Shown piece after piece: positions 25,024 through 34,139 of a stretch of 47,018 bases of DNA (within the stretch, counting starts at the first letter, position 1; each line of letters starts with the position of its first letter). The translations under genes were made by a program, and so were the position numbers. This stretch comes from Pseudomonas sp. 102515 (GTDB taxonomy: Bacteria > Pseudomonadota > Gammaproteobacteria > Pseudomonadales > Pseudomonadaceae): assembly GCF_031085165.1 (NCBI RefSeq), contig NZ_JAVHTY010000009.1, positions 1 through 47,018 on the forward strand. Reading direction: 5' to 3'. A model generated the notes under the pieces. It was given only the letters and a program-made list of their open reading frames with translations. It had not been told where the DNA came from and searched no databases.

Positions 25024-25951
25024 ATTGACCCTGGCGATGCTGTTCGCTGCGGGCCTGCCTGCCCTGGCCTCAGCCGATGAAGGCCAACCAATGCGCTTTT
25101 CCGAACTGGCGGCCAAATGCGCGCCTTCGGTGCACCCTTCGACCCTGAAAGCGCTGGTCGGCAATGAATCGACCTTCAACCCCTATGCCATCGGCGTTGT
25201 GGGTACGCACCTGGCACGTCAGCCGCAATCGCTGGGTGAAGCCATAGCAACCGCCCAGCAGCTAGAACGCCAGGGCAAACGCTTCTCGATGGGCCTTGGC
25301 CAGCTACTGGTCACCAACATGCGAGCGAAGGGGCTGGACTACCCGGCAGTCTTCGAACCTTGCCGTAACCTGCAAGCCATCAGCGAACACCTAGCAGCTG
25401 ACTACAAGAAGGCGCTGGCCACCAGCAGCAGCGAGCAAGAGGCGCTGCGCAAGGCCTTTTCCATGTACTACAGCGGCAACGAACTGCGAGGGTTCAAGCC
25501 GGATCATCCGGGTGAACCTTCCTATGTCGAGAAAGTGGTCACTCGGGCTCTAAACCCCTCGGCAGATGATCCGATTGTGCCTGCCGTAGAGGGCGCAGAA
25601 GCGGCAGAACCCATTTCCGCGGTAGCGGAGCAGGCCCCAGCTCGAACAGCTCCCCAGCGCGCTCGTAGGGCCGCTGAGCAGCAGGAGGGGCCATGGCTCA
25701 CCTTTACGGACGACAACGGCCAGGCTCTGGCTGCTAGTCAGCAGCAAGCTCCCCAGCCCCAGCCCCAACAAGCCGAACAACCGCAGATCCAGGTCCAGCT
25801 GAATACCGACGCTGATCCAGTCGATGCGCCGCGTGAATTCCAGCGCTTCCAGCCTACCGCGCCGGCTCCCGTCCAGCGCGAGGTCCAGGCTGCCCAAACC
25901 GTGGCAGAGCAGCGCCCGGCTACCCCGTCCTTCATTCAAATCGTCAACTGA
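25007..25951 (+). CDS. virB1: VirB1-like lytic transglycosylase
   Basis: 314 residues from the ATG at 25007, with a signal peptide (KLPKLTLAMLFAAGLPALAS). The SLT domain (about 28-180) has the catalytic Glu in ALVGNESTFNPYAIGVVG, then FSMGLGQLLVTNM and FSMYYSGNE. A long Pro/Gln-rich tail (about 190-314) is probably disordered. It opens the peptidoglycan for the secretion channel. Having VirB1 after VirB11, instead of first, differs from the Agrobacterium order. Confidence 0.9.
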   Translation: MQKLPKLTLAMLFAAGLPALASADEGQPMRFSELAAKCAPSVHPSTLKALVGNESTFNPYAIGVVGTHLARQPQSLGEAIATAQQLERQGKRFSMGLGQLLVTNMRAKGLDYPAVFEPCRNLQAISEHLAADYKKALATSSSEQEALRKAFSMYYSGNELRGFKPDHPGEPSYVEKVVTRALNPSADDPIVPAVEGAEAAEPISAVAEQAPARTAPQRARRAAEQQEGPWLTFTDDNGQALAASQQQAPQPQPQQAEQPQIQVQLNTDADPVDAPREFQRFQPTAPAPVQREVQAAQTVAEQRPATPSFIQIVN

Positions 25952-25952
25952 C

Positions 25953-25968
25953 TTCTCGCATGCGAGAA
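25953..25968. promoter_or_regulatory. TTCTCGCATGCGAGAA palindrome before the TrbM-like gene
   Basis: Exact copy, starting 1 bp after the virB1 stop and running into the ATGGAG ribosome-site region of the next gene. Confidence 0.8.
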
Positions 25969-25979
25969 ATGGAGCGTCT

Positions 25980-26309
25980 ATGAGCATCAAGACCGCGATC
26001 CTCGCCGCAGCACTGATCCTGGCCAGCAGCGCCTATGCCGATCAGCCGACCTCTCCGGATTACAGCTACGGATCCAAAAGCGACTCGGACGCTTGCGGCG
26101 CGACGCTGTGCCTGTTGGGCATGTCCCGCGATGGTGACTGCGACAAGTACGTCACCCGCTATTTCAGCATCGTTCGTACGAAGCATGGGAAATTCAGCCC
26201 CTCTCGCACCTCCGAGGCGCGGGGGGACTTCCTGGCCCAATGCGTCGAAGACAAAGCCAGCGGCAAGCAGGCAAACGACAAATGGGGAGGCTCCAAAGGT
26301 GGGTTCTAA
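25980..26309 (+). CDS. trbM: TrbM-like secreted protein
   Basis: 109 residues, signal peptide SIKTAILAAALILASSAYAD. The mature part has the TrbM pattern DACGATLCLLGMSRDGDCDK, YVTRYFSIV and FLAQCVED, with four Cys that probably pair in the periplasm. TrbM proteins are plasmid transfer accessories of unknown mechanism. Overlaps the next gene by 11 bp. Confidence 0.75.
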   Translation: MSIKTAILAAALILASSAYADQPTSPDYSYGSKSDSDACGATLCLLGMSRDGDCDKYVTRYFSIVRTKHGKFSPSRTSEARGDFLAQCVEDKASGKQANDKWGGSKGGF

Positions 26310-26898
26310 GCTAGCAGCCATCAAGTCCCTTGCCCTGATCGCATTCCTGGCCACGGGCATGCCGTATGCGCTCGCTGATCAGCAGCCAGCGGAAAGCAAG
26401 GCCCCGGTTCTGATCGATGGGGCTCGCCGGATCGAGGTTGGATTTTCTCCGGAAGGATCGGCCCTTGCCCTGGTGCTGCGCTCGATCAGCGCAGCGACCA
26501 ATTCGATACGCCTATCCGCCTACATGCTGACCAGTCCCGATGTGGCCAAGGCCTTGATCGAGGCCAAACAGCGCGGCGTGGACGTGGCGATTGTGGCCGA
26601 CCACGACGGCAATCTCGAAGGCGGCGCCGCCCGAGCTGGCCAACATGCGCTAACGCTGCTGGCACGCGCCGGCATCCCCACACGTACCGTTAAGGTGTAC
26701 CCGATTCACCACGACAAATTCATGGTGCTCGACGGAAAGGCGGTCGAGACGGGCAGCTTCAACTACACGGCTGCAGCAGCAAAGAGCAACAGCGAGAATG
26801 CCCTGGTGGTCTGGAACGATGCCGATCTCGCTGAGCAGTATCTTCGCCACTGGCAAAGCCGGTGGGACAAGGGACAACCGTTCAAACCCAGCTATTGA
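26299..26898 (+). CDS. Secreted phospholipase D-family nuclease (Nuc/EndA-like)
   Basis: 199 residues from a GTG at 26299 that has GGGGAGG eight bases upstream. Signal peptide KLAAIKSLALIAFLATGMPY ending Ala-Leu-Ala. A single HKD motif, IHHDKFMVLDGKAVETGSFN, places it with the Nuc-type members that dimerise to form the active site. PLD-type nucleases are common at the end of plasmid transfer operons (pKM101 Nuc); they cut DNA non-specifically in the periplasm. Role in transfer is not settled. Confidence 0.85.
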   Translation: MGSKLAAIKSLALIAFLATGMPYALADQQPAESKAPVLIDGARRIEVGFSPEGSALALVLRSISAATNSIRLSAYMLTSPDVAKALIEAKQRGVDVAIVADHDGNLEGGAARAGQHALTLLARAGIPTRTVKVYPIHHDKFMVLDGKAVETGSFNYTAAAAKSNSENALVVWNDADLAEQYLRHWQSRWDKGQPFKPSY

Positions 26899-26909
26899 GA
26901 GGTATGCGT

Positions 26910-27542
26910 ATGGACAAGCAAAGCAGCGAGCCAACCACCTTCCAGCTCTTTCAGAAGGGCAAGGATCCGCAGGCATTCACGGATCCTCGCCAAGCAGGCG
27001 CAGCCTGGTTCAAGGCTGAAATGTCCGACAAGTCGGTTATCACGGTGCAGAAAGGTAACGGGCCAGCGCGGGTATACGCACAGGTGGGCAAGGAGGGCGC
27101 CCAGTACGTCAAGGATCTGCCATTCGACAACATGCCAGGCGCTGCCGACTTCAAGGCCTCTTTCAAAGACGCCCTAGAGCGACACAGGACTGAGCGAGCT
27201 GGGGCAGCTGCCGGCAAGGCGACAGATTCACAGAGTCTGTCCAAGCCGATGGACATGCCGGTAATTCGAGCCGCTGAGCGTGGCCACACCTATGAGGGGA
27301 AGATCGTCGGGTTCCAGAACAACAAGGTCATTCAAGCCGTCAGCGAAGGCCAGAAGACCTATCACGTTGCCCATGATCGAACGGCGCTGAGCAGCGCGAA
27401 AGCGGGCCTCCTGCATACCGGAAAGGATCTCTCCATCCGGTATCCTTTCGCGGGTGTCGGCATCGTCCAGGAACGCCAGCTGGAACGCGAGCGGAAGGCC
27501 CCGGCCCTGCAGCCCAAGTCACTTGGAGGCAAGGGCTTCTGA
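26910..27542 (+). CDS. KfrB-domain protein
   Basis: 210 residues from the second of two nearby ATGs, at a better distance from GAGAGG. The N-terminal half is hydrophilic (PTTFQLFQKGKDPQAFTDPR). The C-terminal part, GHTYEGKIVGFQNNKVIQAV, YHVAHDRTAL and GKDLSIRYPFAGVGIV, has the small beta domain seen in KfrB-like and relaxase-associated plasmid proteins. It ends the operon, 15 bp before a strong terminator. Confidence 0.6.
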   Translation: MDKQSSEPTTFQLFQKGKDPQAFTDPRQAGAAWFKAEMSDKSVITVQKGNGPARVYAQVGKEGAQYVKDLPFDNMPGAADFKASFKDALERHRTERAGAAAGKATDSQSLSKPMDMPVIRAAERGHTYEGKIVGFQNNKVIQAVSEGQKTYHVAHDRTALSSAKAGLLHTGKDLSIRYPFAGVGIVQERQLERERKAPALQPKSLGGKGF

Positions 27543-27557
27543 CGCTGCTAACCCTCC

Positions 27558-27587
27558 AAAAAAGCCCCGCAGATGCGGGGTTTTTTT
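27558..27587. terminator. Strong bidirectional terminator ending the T4SS operon
   Basis: AAAAAAGCCCCGCA, a short loop, then GCGGGGTTTTTTT. The G+C stem has a T-run on both strands, so it can stop the plus operon and the converging minus genes. Confidence 0.9.
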
Positions 27588-27610
27588 CATACACGACGCC
27601 GCGAGTGCCG

Positions 27611-28357
27611 TTAATAAGTCCGGTGACGTGTAGCCCCCTGGGATTTTTGGGAACGCTCCACATGGAGCTCTCGACTCTTGGCGGCATTGTCCAGCGACCT
27701 TTCTAAACGCGCTGTCAGCGGGCCCCATGATTCATACGGCGGCTGAAAGCTCCCCTCAAGGTCAAACCTCTGAACACAAATCATGCCCAGTCGAATGCTT
27801 TTCTCAGCAGCATGCATGATTCCATTGAACACATTGACGGCGAGCTGCCCCTCACGCTGCCACCAGTCGTTCACATAATTGGAAAGCTCATTCAACGAGT
27901 CGTAGTAGCGGATAAGTGCAATGGCCTTGTCGCCCGACAGGTCACGCATTAGCGGCGTGTTTGGATAGAGGGTCGGCAAATAAGGCCGGAAGTCCGCCTG
28001 CTGATCGTTAGGAAAAGCACCATCCGCACACGATTCGGATACGAAATTAACAGTCGCCCGATCCAAAATGTACTGGGCCCGCTCGATTGTGCGCATCAAC
28101 TCCGGAGCGAGCGCAGCTGATGCGTCAGTTTGCTTTTTCGCCTTTTCCTCTGAGTCAGTACGACGTTTATTGAACTCGGTGACCCAGGTGCCCAGAAGCG
28201 CTCCCCCAGCTCCAAACAAGGAGCCCGCGAGCGGCGCGACGTTCGACCACAAGGCAAGGCCACCACCTCCAAACAGGAGGACAGAGACAATCAGATGTGG
28301 GTTCTGCTTGATGATTAGCAAATCGGTGATTCCTTGATCTAAGACCAGCAGATTCAT
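27611..28357 (-). CDS. Hypothetical membrane-anchored protein
   Basis: 248 residues. Two hydrophobic segments near the N-terminus (HLIVSVLLFGGGGLALWS and APLAGSLFGAGGALLGTWVT) form a hairpin. A charged coiled-coil-like stretch (EFNKRRTDSEEKAKKQTD) and a cytoplasmic helical domain follow. I do not recognise it. It lies after the duplicated relaxase tail at 28406-28463 and looks like accessory cargo at the end of the relaxase operon; exclusion or phage defence are guesses only. Confidence 0.6.
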   Translation of the reverse strand: MNLLVLDQGITDLLIIKQNPHLIVSVLLFGGGGLALWSNVAPLAGSLFGAGGALLGTWVTEFNKRRTDSEEKAKKQTDASAALAPELMRTIERAQYILDRATVNFVSESCADGAFPNDQQADFRPYLPTLYPNTPLMRDLSGDKAIALIRYYDSLNELSNYVNDWWQREGQLAVNVFNGIMHAAEKSIRLGMICVQRFDLEGSFQPPYESWGPLTARLERSLDNAAKSRELHVERSQKSQGATRHRTY

Positions 28358-28405
28358 GCAGGTACTATCGCTGGTCCAAAGGTGATAGTCCCTGACTCAC
28401 TCAAG

Positions 28406-28463
28406 CTCTCGCTTGGCCGCCGCTTACGCCATCCAGGCCCGTCCGCCGCTTGCGTTCCAGTCC
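28406..28463. repeat. Duplicated copy of the relaxase gene 3' end
   Basis: About 58 bp, 55 identical to 28937-28994, which is the true 3' end of the relaxase gene. Read on the minus strand it again encodes LERKRRTGLDGVSGGQAR followed by Ala and a stop. The unknown gene at 28506-28883 lies between the two copies. Confidence 0.85.
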
Positions 28464-28505
28464 AGTGAGCCGAGCTTCTACCAGTATTCCGGATTGCTTA
28501 GCTGC

Positions 28506-28883
28506 TCAAGAACTGAGTTGATGCAGCATCCTGCGTATCTCTCCGGCATCGATCTCACAGCGCATACCCTCAAAAAGGTCAACCACACCTTGCCCCTGCA
28601 GGGCCTGGTATACCTCCTCGCCAAAATCAGTGCGCTGCTTACAGTTCACCATCGCTCTGCTTGGCTCCGTTTTAGCTGCGTTCTCGATCAACCCGATATC
28701 TTCCAGCTCTATCGAAATAGAATTTGCAAATTCAGCCGCCTCTTTCCACGGCGGCCCCACGACAAGACCGGCAGCTTTGTTCTCACGGTAATATTCGGTG
28801 ACCACAATCTCGGGGATAAAACTCTGCCGATTGGATGCGCTGCCCAACAGACGCTTGATCAATTCCCACATCTTAAAATCCAT
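28506..28883 (-). CDS. Hypothetical protein between duplicated relaxase tails
   Basis: 125 residues from the ATG at 28883, with AGGAG seven bases upstream; an earlier start at 28922 lacks this. Soluble, mixed helices (PPWKEAAEFANSISIELEDI; FGEEVYQALQGQGVVDLFEG). No family recognised. It is flanked by direct repeats of the relaxase 3' end, so it probably arrived as a passenger through recombination or slippage at that sequence. Confidence 0.6.
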   Translation of the reverse strand: MDFKMWELIKRLLGSASNRQSFIPEIVVTEYYRENKAAGLVVGPPWKEAAEFANSISIELEDIGLIENAAKTEPSRAMVNCKQRTDFGEEVYQALQGQGVVDLFEGMRCEIDAGEIRRMLHQLSS

Positions 28884-28931
28884 CTGATTTCTCCTATCAG
28901 TTAGCTGCACGATTTCCAGCATCGCGCCCGT

Positions 28932-31874
28932 TTAGGTTCTCGCTTGGCCACCGCTTACGCCATCCAGGCCCGTCCGCCGCTTGCGTTCCAATCCCGCCTG
29001 GCCGTCTGCCACTGTGCGAGGTTGTAGGGGTTCACGTCTTTGCTTTTCCCGATCCTGCTGCAGGGACAACGCCGTGGATTTGTCGTAGCGTTTGGCGATC
29101 GCAGCGGGTAGCCCACTGATCGAATCAGCGTAAACGCGGGCTTCGAGTCGAGCCCGGCTGATGGCGACATACCAGAGGTTTTGCGAGGTCGTCCGGCTCT
29201 TGGTATTCAGCGAGATCATGACCCGATCATTCGTCAGGCCCTGGGCGCTGTGCACCGTTGCCGAATAGGCATGCTCCAGGTGCAAGGGCCTATTGGTCGG
29301 AAGGCTGACCGTCCGCTCGGGTTGGCCGTTCACCTCCTTGATCGATGCCAACTGCACCACGCCATTCTCGATGCTCGTCACGCGCATACGTTCGCCGTTG
29401 GTGAGATCAAGCTTCGGATCCTGACGGTTGATCCGAATGAGGTCGCCGACCGACAGCTCGGGCTTTTCCAGCTTGTACACGCTGAGCTTGGTGGCCTTGC
29501 GGGGATTGAACTCGTAGCGATTGCCGCTGCGGTCTTTGACCACCAGCACGTTACCTGGCAGCGCCTGGTCTACCACGTACAGCTCGCCCCGGGTCAGGCC
29601 AGCGGCCTTGTAGTCCTTCTCGGGCTGGATGACCATTCCCTGCTTGTAGCTAGGGGCATACCGACGCTCTGCTTCGGTGGAATCAACCCGGTTGAGGGTC
29701 TCGAACTCCTTGCCTTTGCCCGACAGGCCGAGCGCCTTGCGGGCCATCTGGTTGATCTCCTTTCGATCCTTGTTGGTGCCGGCGACGATCAGCACCTCTT
29801 TCCGCTGCTCCGGGGTCAGGGCGATGTAGTCGCGCACGATTGCCTGGTGCCGGTCCGAGGCTTGCCGCAGTTCTTCGACGTGCTGCAGGTGCTGCAGCGC
29901 CTGGGCGGGCTTGCCATCCGCCGCGTACTGGACGGCCCGCTTCAATTCTGGATCCTTCTGCCGCTGGATCTCCTTGATTCGGGCCGTCTCCATGCCGTTG
30001 TGCTGCAGCTGCGCGAAGGGCTTGCCGGCTTCAATGGCTTCGGTCTGCTTGGTGTCGCCCAGCTGGATCAGGCGCGCACCCGTTTGCTCGACCTCTCGCA
30101 TGAGCCGTTCCATCTGGCGGGCACCGACGACACCGGCCTCATCGAGAATGACGATGGTCTTGTCATCGAGGGTCTTGTTCTTGGTGTTGAAGAAGCTGGC
30201 CAGGGTATGGGCATCCAATCCCTCGTTCTTCAAGGCGGTGACCTGGTTGCCATAGGGTGCCAGCGCGACGACGCGATAGCCCGTCAGCTGCTGCGGGTCG
30301 CGGGTACTCATCGCCGTGTTCACAGAGTCGATCAGCTGCACGGCCCGCTCGACCGAATAGGTCTTGCCCGTGCCGGCGTCACCCTGGATTCCAACGAATC
30401 GATTGTTTGTCCCGACGATCACCTCCACGGCCTGGTACTGGCCAGCGGATAGGGTGGACCCTTGGAGCGCGCTCGCAACCTGCTCCTTGGTCATCAGGGG
30501 GGCGACCTGGCCACGTCCAGCGCGCTCGATGGCAAGTATCGCCTTTTCCCGCTTCAACGCTCTCTGTGTGGTGTACCGCTTGCCGGTCACCTCCAAGGAA
30601 CCTCGCTTGATGGCCATGTCCACGTATTGACGGGACTGCTTCTCCGACCAGCCTTTCAGCTCCTGCAGGTGAGCGCGCCATCCTGCAGGCGAGAGTGCCG
30701 GCGAGTCGGCATCGCCGCTGGCCATCCGGTAGGTGGGGGCAGATTCGATCAAGGTCCCCTGCTTGACCAGCCGGCGTATCTCGTCATCGACCTGATCCGG
30801 CGTCGCAAGGCCGATGGCCCGGCGCAACGCGACAGTCCGCAAGTCGTGATCGCTTACCACTTGCTCACGCTCGGTCAGATGGTTGATCGCGTACTGGACC
30901 ACGGCCTGGCCGGGGGTGATGCCTTCCGGCAGGCTGTATTCCGCCTGGCCCTTGGCGGATCTGGCCGCGTACTCGCGATTGTCGAGGTGACTGCGCGAAC
31001 CAAAGTCGATGCCTAGCTCTCGCGCCTTGGTAACCCAATATTCCTTGACCAGGTGCCGGTCGCGCTCGTCCTTTCGCGGACGGGTCGCCATGGCGATGAT
31101 CTGCTTCTCAAGCGGTGTAGCATCAAGCCGGGTTTTTCCGTCCTTGGCGAGGGCTTCCTCGATCACCTTCGAGCGGCTGGAGAACGCTTCGATCTGCTCG
31201 CGGGAGATATGGGCCAGCTCGAAGTTGCCCTGGTTGTCCAGAACCCGAATCCCATAGCCCAGCGCTCGCAACTCCTGGGCGAGGATGCCCTTGTACATGG
31301 CATCGATCTGCGGCTGGATCTTGTAGATGTCGTCGTTCCGCAACGCCCGCCATTTGCCATCGGATCGCCGCGTCATGTTCATGACCACAGCATGCGTGTG
31401 CAGCTGCGGATCCTTGGCCCTGCTCATTTCATGGCGAAACTTGCCCACGACAAGGTTTCCGGAGCGCTCCACCATCGACTTGCCGTCCACCTTCTTGCGG
31501 GTCTGAGCCAGGCGCTCGACTTCCTGCATGCTGCGGGTCACAGCGCGGTCGTGCGCGGCGATCACATCCTTGTCGCCGGCAATCAGGGACTGCATGGATA
31601 CCGATTTTGGAGCCGAGAACGTCAGGTCCAGGCCCATGCGACGGGTGCCGGTTTCCTTGTCGAAGGTCTTGGCCATCCGCTCGCCGTTCGGCAGCTTGCC
31701 GTCGAGCAGCCGTGCAAGCTCCTTCTGGTCGATTGCACCCTCTAGGCCCAGCAGGTCAGCCCCGATGCCCTGCCATTCGCCTGGGGCCTCCTTGGCGTAG
31801 TAGTCGTCAGCGCTGGAGAAATACCCTGCAGCTGCATACTGGTTATCGCCTTTGATCAGCGTCACGTTGAACAT
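28932..31874 (-). CDS. trwC: MOBF relaxase-helicase (TrwC/TraI-like)
   Basis: 980 residues. The relaxase domain (about 1-300) has the catalytic tyrosines Tyr18 and Tyr25/Tyr26 in AGYFSSADDYYAKE and the metal-binding histidines in FRHEM and LHTHAVVMN. The helicase part has Walker A GDAGTGKTYSVERAV near residue 500, IVILDEAG, and a late motif AYSATVHSAQGLTNDRVMIS. It nicks oriT, stays bound to the 5' end and unwinds the strand for export. The length is close to R388 TrwC (966). It is the last core gene of trwA-trwB-trwC. A copy of its final codons is repeated downstream. Confidence 0.95.
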   Translation of the reverse strand: MFNVTLIKGDNQYAAAGYFSSADDYYAKEAPGEWQGIGADLLGLEGAIDQKELARLLDGKLPNGERMAKTFDKETGTRRMGLDLTFSAPKSVSMQSLIAGDKDVIAAHDRAVTRSMQEVERLAQTRKKVDGKSMVERSGNLVVGKFRHEMSRAKDPQLHTHAVVMNMTRRSDGKWRALRNDDIYKIQPQIDAMYKGILAQELRALGYGIRVLDNQGNFELAHISREQIEAFSSRSKVIEEALAKDGKTRLDATPLEKQIIAMATRPRKDERDRHLVKEYWVTKARELGIDFGSRSHLDNREYAARSAKGQAEYSLPEGITPGQAVVQYAINHLTEREQVVSDHDLRTVALRRAIGLATPDQVDDEIRRLVKQGTLIESAPTYRMASGDADSPALSPAGWRAHLQELKGWSEKQSRQYVDMAIKRGSLEVTGKRYTTQRALKREKAILAIERAGRGQVAPLMTKEQVASALQGSTLSAGQYQAVEVIVGTNNRFVGIQGDAGTGKTYSVERAVQLIDSVNTAMSTRDPQQLTGYRVVALAPYGNQVTALKNEGLDAHTLASFFNTKNKTLDDKTIVILDEAGVVGARQMERLMREVEQTGARLIQLGDTKQTEAIEAGKPFAQLQHNGMETARIKEIQRQKDPELKRAVQYAADGKPAQALQHLQHVEELRQASDRHQAIVRDYIALTPEQRKEVLIVAGTNKDRKEINQMARKALGLSGKGKEFETLNRVDSTEAERRYAPSYKQGMVIQPEKDYKAAGLTRGELYVVDQALPGNVLVVKDRSGNRYEFNPRKATKLSVYKLEKPELSVGDLIRINRQDPKLDLTNGERMRVTSIENGVVQLASIKEVNGQPERTVSLPTNRPLHLEHAYSATVHSAQGLTNDRVMISLNTKSRTTSQNLWYVAISRARLEARVYADSISGLPAAIAKRYDKSTALSLQQDREKQRREPLQPRTVADGQAGLERKRRTGLDGVSGGQART
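28937..28994. repeat. Relaxase 3' end that is repeated at 28406-28463
   Basis: This is the coding copy: it specifies the last residues of the relaxase. It forms a direct repeat, about 530 bp apart, with the downstream copy. Confidence 0.85.
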
Positions 31875-31886
31875 CGGGGCACCTCG

Positions 31887-33440
31887 TCAGGCAGCAGCCT
31901 GGCCTAGAACAATGGCCGGCGCGCGCTCTTTGTAGTCAACGTGGGGTGATTTGATCTTGGTGATCGGGTAGTCCTCGGCGAATTTGACGTACGCCTCAAG
32001 GTCGTTGAGGTTGGAGATTTCCGAGTCCATCACCACCGGCTCCGACTTGATTTCCTCGGCCCTGGTCTGCTTGCCGGCAGACCACGATCTGCGGAAACGC
32101 TTGACCTCGTGGTTGCCCAGGATCTCCCGGGCCTGGTCGGCGTTCTTCGCGTTCGCCGCCGCCAAGATGACGTAGTTTCGGAAGCACGAAAGCAGGGTTT
32201 CCGCATCGTCCCGGCCATAGCTCGCATTCAATTGCGACCAGTCCTGCAGGCTGCCAACCATGCGCAATCCATGTTTCCGGCCCTTGGTCGCGGCAGGAAC
32301 GAAGCTCTCCAGCTTGCCCAGCGATTGCAGCTCATCGAGGAACAGCCATAGGCGTTTGCCTGTCATGGGCTCCGAACTCAGGATCGTCGCGCAGATGGTG
32401 TCGATCCAGGTGGCCACCAGCGGGCGCATGGTGTCGCGCATGTCTTCCCGCCAGGTGATGAAGAGATTGCCGGCGTCCGGATCGTGAACCCACTGATAGA
32501 GCGAGAACGCGCCCTTGGTCATGTAGCGCAGTGGGCGGACGTACTTGTTGATCATGAACTGGATGCTGGCAATCGCCTTTTCCGCGTTGTCGCGGAAATA
32601 GCCCTCCGAATCGGTGTTGGCCAGGAACGCCCGGACGGTCTCTCCGTCTTCGCGAACCAGCAGGTTCACCAGCGTCTCCTGGTCGGGGTTGTTGGTCTCC
32701 ATCAGCTTGCGCATGGTGTCGGCGATGACGTTCCGTGCGTACTCGCACCATTCCTCGCTGCTCGGGTCGATCTGCGGAGGCACGATGGACTTGGCCATGC
32801 GGTTGAAGTCATGGACGCCACGGATCTCGTTGAAGATCGACCAACCGACTGATCGGGCATCGAAGGGGTTGAGCACGTAATCCCCTTTGAAGCTGAATTT
32901 GGACAGGAACGTGCCGTTCGGGTCCACGACCGCCATGCGGTCGCCGCGCTTGAGCGCGGAGGCCATCATTCCCTCCATCGTCACGGATTTACCGGCGCCG
33001 ATGGACGCGCAAATCATGGTGTTGCGGTCTTCCAGGTGCAGCGGCATCGGGAGTTTGCCGATCATGATCGGCTCAAGCTTCTCCAACCCCTTCTTGCGAC
33101 GTTCCCTGTTGGTCTTAGCGTTCCGCGCATTGACCTTGCTTTTGACGTGGTGCCAGTTGCGGATGCGAGATCCGCGCAACCACATCTGGAAGCGTTCCCC
33201 CCTGAATCCGTCGTCGCAATACTCGTACAGGTAGTAACAGAGGCCCGCGGCTGCCACGGAGGTTGCAATGGTCGCGCCGGTGACGACTGGGTTGTGCCAG
33301 CCGTTGTGCAGCGTCTCTCTGAATGCCGCAGGGAACGGGGTCAAAGGCAGCCCCGCGAAGTGAATGCCTCCCAGCCAGCCCGCCAGCGGCAGACCAAATC
33401 CGGCTGTCATGACGGCGGAATCGACCTCTTGTTTGTGCAT
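31887..33440 (-). CDS. trwB: Type IV coupling protein (TrwB/VirD4-like)
   Basis: 517 residues. N-terminal membrane segments (about 12-35 and 48-68), then Walker A in ICASIGAGKSVTMEGMMASA, MAVVDPNGTF, and the Walker B region LWLFLDELQSLGKLESFVPA. The ending WSQLNASYGRDDAETLLSCF and the CFRNYVILAAANAKNADQ stretch are typical of TrwB/TraD. A hexameric ATPase that links the relaxase-DNA complex to the T4SS. Its ATG overlaps the trwA stop (TGATG), and its stop is 12 bp before trwC. Confidence 0.95.
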   Translation of the reverse strand: MHKQEVDSAVMTAGFGLPLAGWLGGIHFAGLPLTPFPAAFRETLHNGWHNPVVTGATIATSVAAAGLCYYLYEYCDDGFRGERFQMWLRGSRIRNWHHVKSKVNARNAKTNRERRKKGLEKLEPIMIGKLPMPLHLEDRNTMICASIGAGKSVTMEGMMASALKRGDRMAVVDPNGTFLSKFSFKGDYVLNPFDARSVGWSIFNEIRGVHDFNRMAKSIVPPQIDPSSEEWCEYARNVIADTMRKLMETNNPDQETLVNLLVREDGETVRAFLANTDSEGYFRDNAEKAIASIQFMINKYVRPLRYMTKGAFSLYQWVHDPDAGNLFITWREDMRDTMRPLVATWIDTICATILSSEPMTGKRLWLFLDELQSLGKLESFVPAATKGRKHGLRMVGSLQDWSQLNASYGRDDAETLLSCFRNYVILAAANAKNADQAREILGNHEVKRFRRSWSAGKQTRAEEIKSEPVVMDSEISNLNDLEAYVKFAEDYPITKIKSPHVDYKERAPAIVLGQAAA

Positions 33441-33823
33441 CAGTCTTCTCCAGTCAGTCGCTCGATATCGTTGGCCAGCTCCGGCAGCAAGACCGCCAGG
33501 GCATCCTCGGCACCGTCCAGGTGCTGCAGCTGGGCACGCAACTCGTTCACTTTTCCCTGGGTCACGTTTTGCCGAATCAGGTAGATGGCCACCGTGAGAA
33601 TTGCCCGGTTGCGGGTCTGCTCCTGGGCGATGCTTTCCAGCAATCCGAGCATCCGTTGCTGCTCGGCCCAGTCCTCAACGCCTGGCCTGTGTGCCCCCTT
33701 GTCCGTGGCCAACACGCGGTCGCGGATGTATGCCGAGAGGTGCTTGTAGCCAGCCAGTGCGGCGGCTTCTTCTACCCGGGCCAGCTGCTCGGTATTGAAT
33801 CTGATGGGTACTGTCCGGCCCAC
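33440..33823 (-). CDS. trwA: TrwA-like relaxosome accessory protein
   Basis: 127 residues. N-terminal ribbon-helix-helix (RTVPIRFNTEQLARVEEAAA, LAGYKHLSAYIRDRVLA) and a helical C-terminal part for tetramer formation. In R388 TrwA binds oriT, stimulates the coupling protein ATPase and represses trwABC. Candidate binding sites are TGTGATACACA at 33900 and ATACAGCTGTAT at 33949. First gene of trwA-trwB-trwC, reading away from oriT. Confidence 0.88.
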   Translation of the reverse strand: MGRTVPIRFNTEQLARVEEAAALAGYKHLSAYIRDRVLATDKGAHRPGVEDWAEQQRMLGLLESIAQEQTRNRAILTVAIYLIRQNVTQGKVNELRAQLQHLDGAEDALAVLLPELANDIERLTGED

Positions 33824-33899
33824 GCTGCTCCCTCAATTAGCTGTGAAAAAAATGGCGATTTTCAGAGGTAAAGGTACAGGACAGCGTATGTAATGCAAG

Positions 33900-34060
33900 T
33901 GTGATACACATAAACCCTTTATTTATGCTAGTTGCGTGCTATTTTGTAATACAGCTGTATCACAGTGATTTTCGGGTCTACTGGTCTGCAAGCCGCAGCC
34001 TACGCGGCTTTCACCTCCCGACCGGGAGGTGCGTGTTGTGTATTGAGACTTTGACCCTGT
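33900..34060 (+). other. oriT: oriT with candidate nic site
   Basis: CACCTCCC (34012-34019), a 4-base loop, GGGAGGTG (34024-34031), then CGTGTTGTGTATTGAG. In R388 the nic sequence is TGCGTATTGTCT/ATAGCC directly after a hairpin. By alignment nic falls between 34041 and 34042 on the plus strand. A second hairpin, AGCCGC/GCGGCT, lies at 33991-34009. Palindromes at 33900-33910 and 33949-33960 are candidate TrwA sites. Position between trwA and stbA is as in R388. Confidence 0.8.
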
Positions 34061-34139
34061 TAAGGGTTGAAGTTGATGCTCTTGTTAAGGGCGTTTTCAG
34101 TACCTAGGCCGAAGGCCGTAGAGCCAGAAGGGGAGGGGA

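Noticed and set aside
27611-28883. Known exclusion or abortive-infection proteins
   Set aside because: Position would fit, but neither protein shows a motif that I can name; left as unknown.
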